From positions 646,786,920 to 646,850,919 of the forward strand of contig NC_081405.1 in assembly GCF_030272615.1 (NCBI RefSeq): a stretch of DNA of 64,000 bases. The letters run 5' to 3'. Below the pieces are notes generated by a model, which saw only the letters and a program-made list of their open reading frames with translations, was not told where the DNA came from and searched no databases. This stretch comes from Cryptomeria japonica (Eukaryota; Streptophyta; Pinopsida; Cupressales; Cupressaceae). Both the position numbers and the translations under genes were made by a program. This document shows, in pieces, positions 60,451 to 64,000 of this stretch (within the stretch, counting starts at the first letter, position 1; each line of letters starts with the position of its first letter).

Positions 60451-60890
60451 TGTTGTATGCCGATATGGCAATTTTGAACATATGTTTTGTATTATGAATA
60501 TGGGACATTTAATGTCCATATGGCTTTTGGCAAGCTCCTATTTGACTTTATTGGATACCATGTTGTATACCTATATGGAAATTTTGAACATATGTTTTGT
60601 ATTATGAATACGTGACATTCTATGTCCACATGGCTTTTGGCAAGCTCCTATTTGACTTTATTGGATAGCATGTTGTATGCCTATATGGCAATTTTGAGCA
60701 TATGTTTTGTATTACGAATATGTGACATTCTATGTCCATATGGCTTTTGGCAAGCTCCTATTTGACTTTATTGGATATCATGTTGTATGCCTTTATAGCA
60801 ATTTTGAACATATATTTTGATTTATGAATACGTGACATTCTATGTCCATATGGATTTTGGCAAGCGTATTTGTCTGTATTGGATATATTT
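60451..60890 (+). repeat. Four 110-bp tandem repeats
   Basis: TGTTGTATRC starts each unit at 60451, 60561, 60671 and 60781. Each contains GCAATTTTGAACATATGTTT and CATATGGCTTTTGGCAAG-like text. They begin 17 bases after the stop codon of the multi-exon structure. The last unit is the most diverged. Confidence 0.95.
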
Positions 60891-61305
60891 GATACTTTTA
60901 ACGGTATACAATGTTGTATGGATTTATATATTTTTGGTTAATGCAAATCATTTATCATGATTATCCATAATTGCAGTACAAATTATTAAATGAATAATTT
61001 CACAAAGTTTATTGTTAATTAAGCTTTGAACCTAAATATGTGCTTGTAATCCAAGACACAAGCTTATAGGGATCAACACAAATTCAATAGTTATAGTCGA
61101 AATAAGACTATATAAGGGAAACATGGAAAGAACCAAAATTAGACAATGTAAGACACCATTGTACCAATAACCATTCTAAAAAAATTGCATAGCCCATACA
61201 CTTCTATTCATCTAATGCATACCCTAATAGAGCTACTTTAAATGACTCCCAACAATTAACAATACTTAAGAGTTTTTTGGTCTATTAATCTAATGCATAG
61301 CCTAA
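60891..61305. other. AT-rich spacer between repeats
   Basis: No gene seen. The phrase TCTAATGCATASCCTAATAG occurs at about 61210 and 61283, next to the start of the satellite. Confidence 0.5.
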
Positions 61306-64000
61306 TAGAGTGTCATAGCACGACCTCGTAGGATCAGATGACTCATTCATATGTCTCACGGGCGTCGAGAAATGCATTGCTGAAGTTTGACAACTTTTCA
61401 TGCTTTGAGCATTTAAATGGGATGGCCGGTAGGGTGTGGCCCGCATCGATCAGACGAGTTGGAGAGAAAAACGAAGACATTCCTAGCATAAACCCTACCA
61501 ATCAGACGCGTATGAGCTAACGGTTCGGTGCCACGACGAGTAGATTAAAAGTTAGGGCATTGTGCAGCTTTTCATTGAACTCATCTGACACTTTTTGTTG
61601 CAACTGAGAAAGTGTCACCACGAGCAATTGGATCCGAGTCTTCCAAAATAGAGAGAGGCTTGTGTAGAGTATCATAAAACAACCTCGTAGGATCAGACAA
61701 CTCATTCTTATGATTAATGAGCGCTGAGAAATGCGATGCCGAATATTGACAACTTTGAGCAACTTGAGCACTTAAGTGATTTCGCTGCTAGGGTGTGGCC
61801 TACATCGATTGGACGAGTTGGAGAGAAAAATGAAGGAATTCCTAGCGTAAAATCAGCCACCTTGATGCATATGAGCTGACGATTCGATGTCGCAACGAGC
61901 GGATTGAAAGATTGGGCATTGTGCAACTTTTTAAAGAACTCATCTGACGCTTTTTGTCGCAACCGAGAAAGTGTCACCATGAGCAATTGGATCCGAGTCT
62001 ACCTAAAGTGAGAGAGGCTTTTTTAGAGTGCCATAACACAACCCCATAGGATTAGATGACTCATTTTTATGATTAACGGGCATCGAGAAACACAATGCCG
62101 AATATTGAGAACTTTAAGCAACTTGAGCACTTAAGCGATTTCGCTGCTAGGGTGTGGCTCACATCGATCAGACGAGTTGGAGAGAAAACAAAGGTATACC
62201 TAGCTTAAACCCAACCAATCTGACACATATGAGCTAACAGTTTGGTGCCACGACGAGCGGATTGAAAGATGGGGCATTGTGCAACTTTTCATTGAACTCA
62301 TATGACGCTTTTTGTTGCAACCGAGAAAGTGTCTCCACGAGCAATTGGATCTGAGTCTACCTAAACCGAGAGAGGATTTTTTAGAGTACCATAACACAAC
62401 CCTGTAGGATCAGACACCTCATTCTTATGATTAATAGGCACCGAGAAACACGATGCCGAATATTGACAACTTTGAGCAACTTGAGCACTTAAGCGATTTC
62501 ACTACTAGGGTGTGGCCCGCATTGATCAGATGAGTTGGAGAGAAAAATAAAGGCATTCCTAGTGTAAAACCAGCCACCTCGATGCGTACGAGCTAATGAT
62601 TCGGTGCCGCAACGAGCATATTGAAAGATTGGGCATTGTGCAACTTTTCATTGAACTCATCTGACGCTTTTTATCGCAATCGAGAAAGTGTCACCATGAG
62701 CAATTGAATCCAAGTCTACCTAAACTGAGAGAGGATTTTTTAGAGTGCCATAACACAATCTTGTAGGATCAGATGAATTGTTCTTAGGATTAACGGGCGT
62801 CAAGAAATGCAATGCCGAATATTGACAACTTTGAGTAGCTTGAGCACTTAAGCAATTTCGCTGCTAGGGTGTGGCCCGCAACAATCGAATGAGTTGGAGA
62901 GAAAAAAGAAGGCAATCCTAGCATAAACCCAACCACTTGAATGTGTATGAGCTGATGGTTCGGTGCTGCGATGAGTGGATTGAAAGATGGGGCATTGTGC
63001 AACTTTTCATTGAACTCATCTAACGCTTTTTATGGCAACCGAGAAAGTGTCGCCACGAGCAATTGGATCCGAGTCTACCTGAACCGAGAGAGGATTTTTT
63101 AGAGTGCCATACCATGACCTCGTAGGATCAGACAACTCGTTATTATGATTAACAGACACCGAGAAACGCAATGCCGAATATTGACAACTTTGAGCAACTT
63201 GAGCACTTAAGCGATTTCACTGTTAGGGCGTGACTCACATCGATCACACTAGTTGGAGAGAAAAATGAAGGTAATCCTAGAATAAACCCAGCCACCTTGA
63301 TGCGTATGAGCTAATAGTTCGGTGCCACGACGAGCGGATTGAAAGATGGGGCATTGTGCAACTTTTCATTGAACTCATCTGACGCTTTTTGTCGCAACTG
63401 AGAAAGTGTCACCATGAGCAATTGGATCCAAGTATACCTAAATCGAGAGAGGATTTTTTAGAGTACCATAACATGACCTCGTAGGATCAGATGACTCATT
63501 CTTATGATTAACGGGCACCAAGAAATATGATGCCGAATATTGACAACTTTGAGCAACTTGAGCACTTAAGCGATTTCGCTGCTAGGGTGTGGCCCGCATC
63601 GATCAGGTGAGTTGGAGAGAAAAGAGAAGCCATTCCTAGCATAAACCCAACCACCTATGACACGTATGAGCTGACGGTTCATTGCCGCGACGAGCGGATT
63701 GAAAGATGGGGCATTGTGCAACTTTTCATCGAACTCATCTGACGCTTTTTGTCGCAACTGAGAAAGTGTAGCCACGAGCAATTGGATCCAAGTATAGCTA
63801 AACTGAGAGAGGATTTTTTAGAGTGACATAACATGATCTTGTAGAATCAGACGACTTGTTCTTAGGATTAACTGGCATTGAGAAACGCGATGCCGAATAT
63901 TGACAACTTTGAGCAACTTGAGCACTTAAGCGATTTCACTGCTAAGGTGTGGCCCGCAACGATCAGACGAGTTGGAGAGTAAAACAAAGACTTTCCTAGC
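61306..64000. repeat. Satellite array, monomer about 359 bp, at least 7.5 copies
   Basis: Anchor GAGCAATTGGATCC lies at 61622, 61981, 62339, 62698, 63057, 63416 and 63776, i.e. 358-360 bases apart. Other anchors such as CGTAGGATCAGA, TTGAGCACTTAAGCGATTTC and GGGGCATTGTGCAACTTTTC keep the same phase. Monomers differ by scattered substitutions at many CG sites. The array leaves the window at the right edge. Each monomer leaves a similar open frame on the minus strand (SQLRQKxSDEFxEKLHNAxS), but monomer lengths are not multiples of three, so it is not a repeat protein gene. Confidence 0.96.

Noticed and set aside
61306-64000. A repeat-protein gene or CRISPR-like array
   Set aside because: Monomers of 358-360 bp run head to tail without spacers and break frame; this is a plant satellite.

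Overview
The window looks like nuclear DNA of a seed plant, most probably a conifer or other gymnosperm. It is AT-rich and almost wholly made of plant-type transposable elements in various states of decay (CACTA, LINE/L1 with DUF4283-type ORF1, Ty1/copia, Ty3/gypsy). Only one clearly intact host gene is visible. The plant call is firm from the element families and intron structure; gymnosperm is an inference from the style of the repeats.

Layout. 1-7.4 kb: two-gene CACTA (En/Spm) transposon entering from the left edge, with a TNPD-like transposase and a second Transposase_24-type gene, both multi-exon and both carrying stops. 8.3-11.8 kb: on the minus strand, one large decayed reading frame of about 1,184 codons of unknown family, preceded by a 2.5 kb motif-repeat-rich leader (11.9-14.4 kb). 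15.66-26.12 kb: a LINE with a perfect 15-bp target-site duplication (TSD) and poly(A) tail, interrupted by a minus-strand Ty1/copia element (18.1-25.0 kb) that has PBS, two PPT-like boxes and all pol domains in degraded form. 26.3-30.7 kb: LINE RNase H relics around a 3.3 kb degenerate telomere-like array that contains an 893-bp solo LTR with a perfect TSD. 32.8-47.9 kb: a three-level nest, in which a LINE (probable TSD TCAAATTATT) holds a gypsy element (TSD CCATA), which in turn holds a pol-less LTR element (TSD AGTAG, both LTRs 788 bp). 48.8-50.6 kb: an intact five-exon GDSL esterase/lipase gene on the minus strand. 50.6-58.2 kb: intergenic DNA, a 21-bp minisatellite, a LINE ORF1 relic, simple repeats and a copia integrase scrap. 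58.3-60.4 kb: a multi-exon gene-like structure of unknown family, followed by four 110-bp tandem repeats. 61.3-64.0 kb: a satellite of about 359-bp monomers running off the right edge.

How the parts relate. The pol-less LTR element (39.2-45.7 kb) shares LTR ends, leader and a duplicated CAAAGGGGGAG-type polypurine motif with the copia element at 18-25 kb, so it looks like a non-autonomous relative that would have used copia proteins in trans. Nested TSDs give a clear relative chronology. None of the transposable elements appears able to move by itself now. The GDSL gene is the only entry predicted to make a working host protein; it would need one GC-AG intron to keep its frame.
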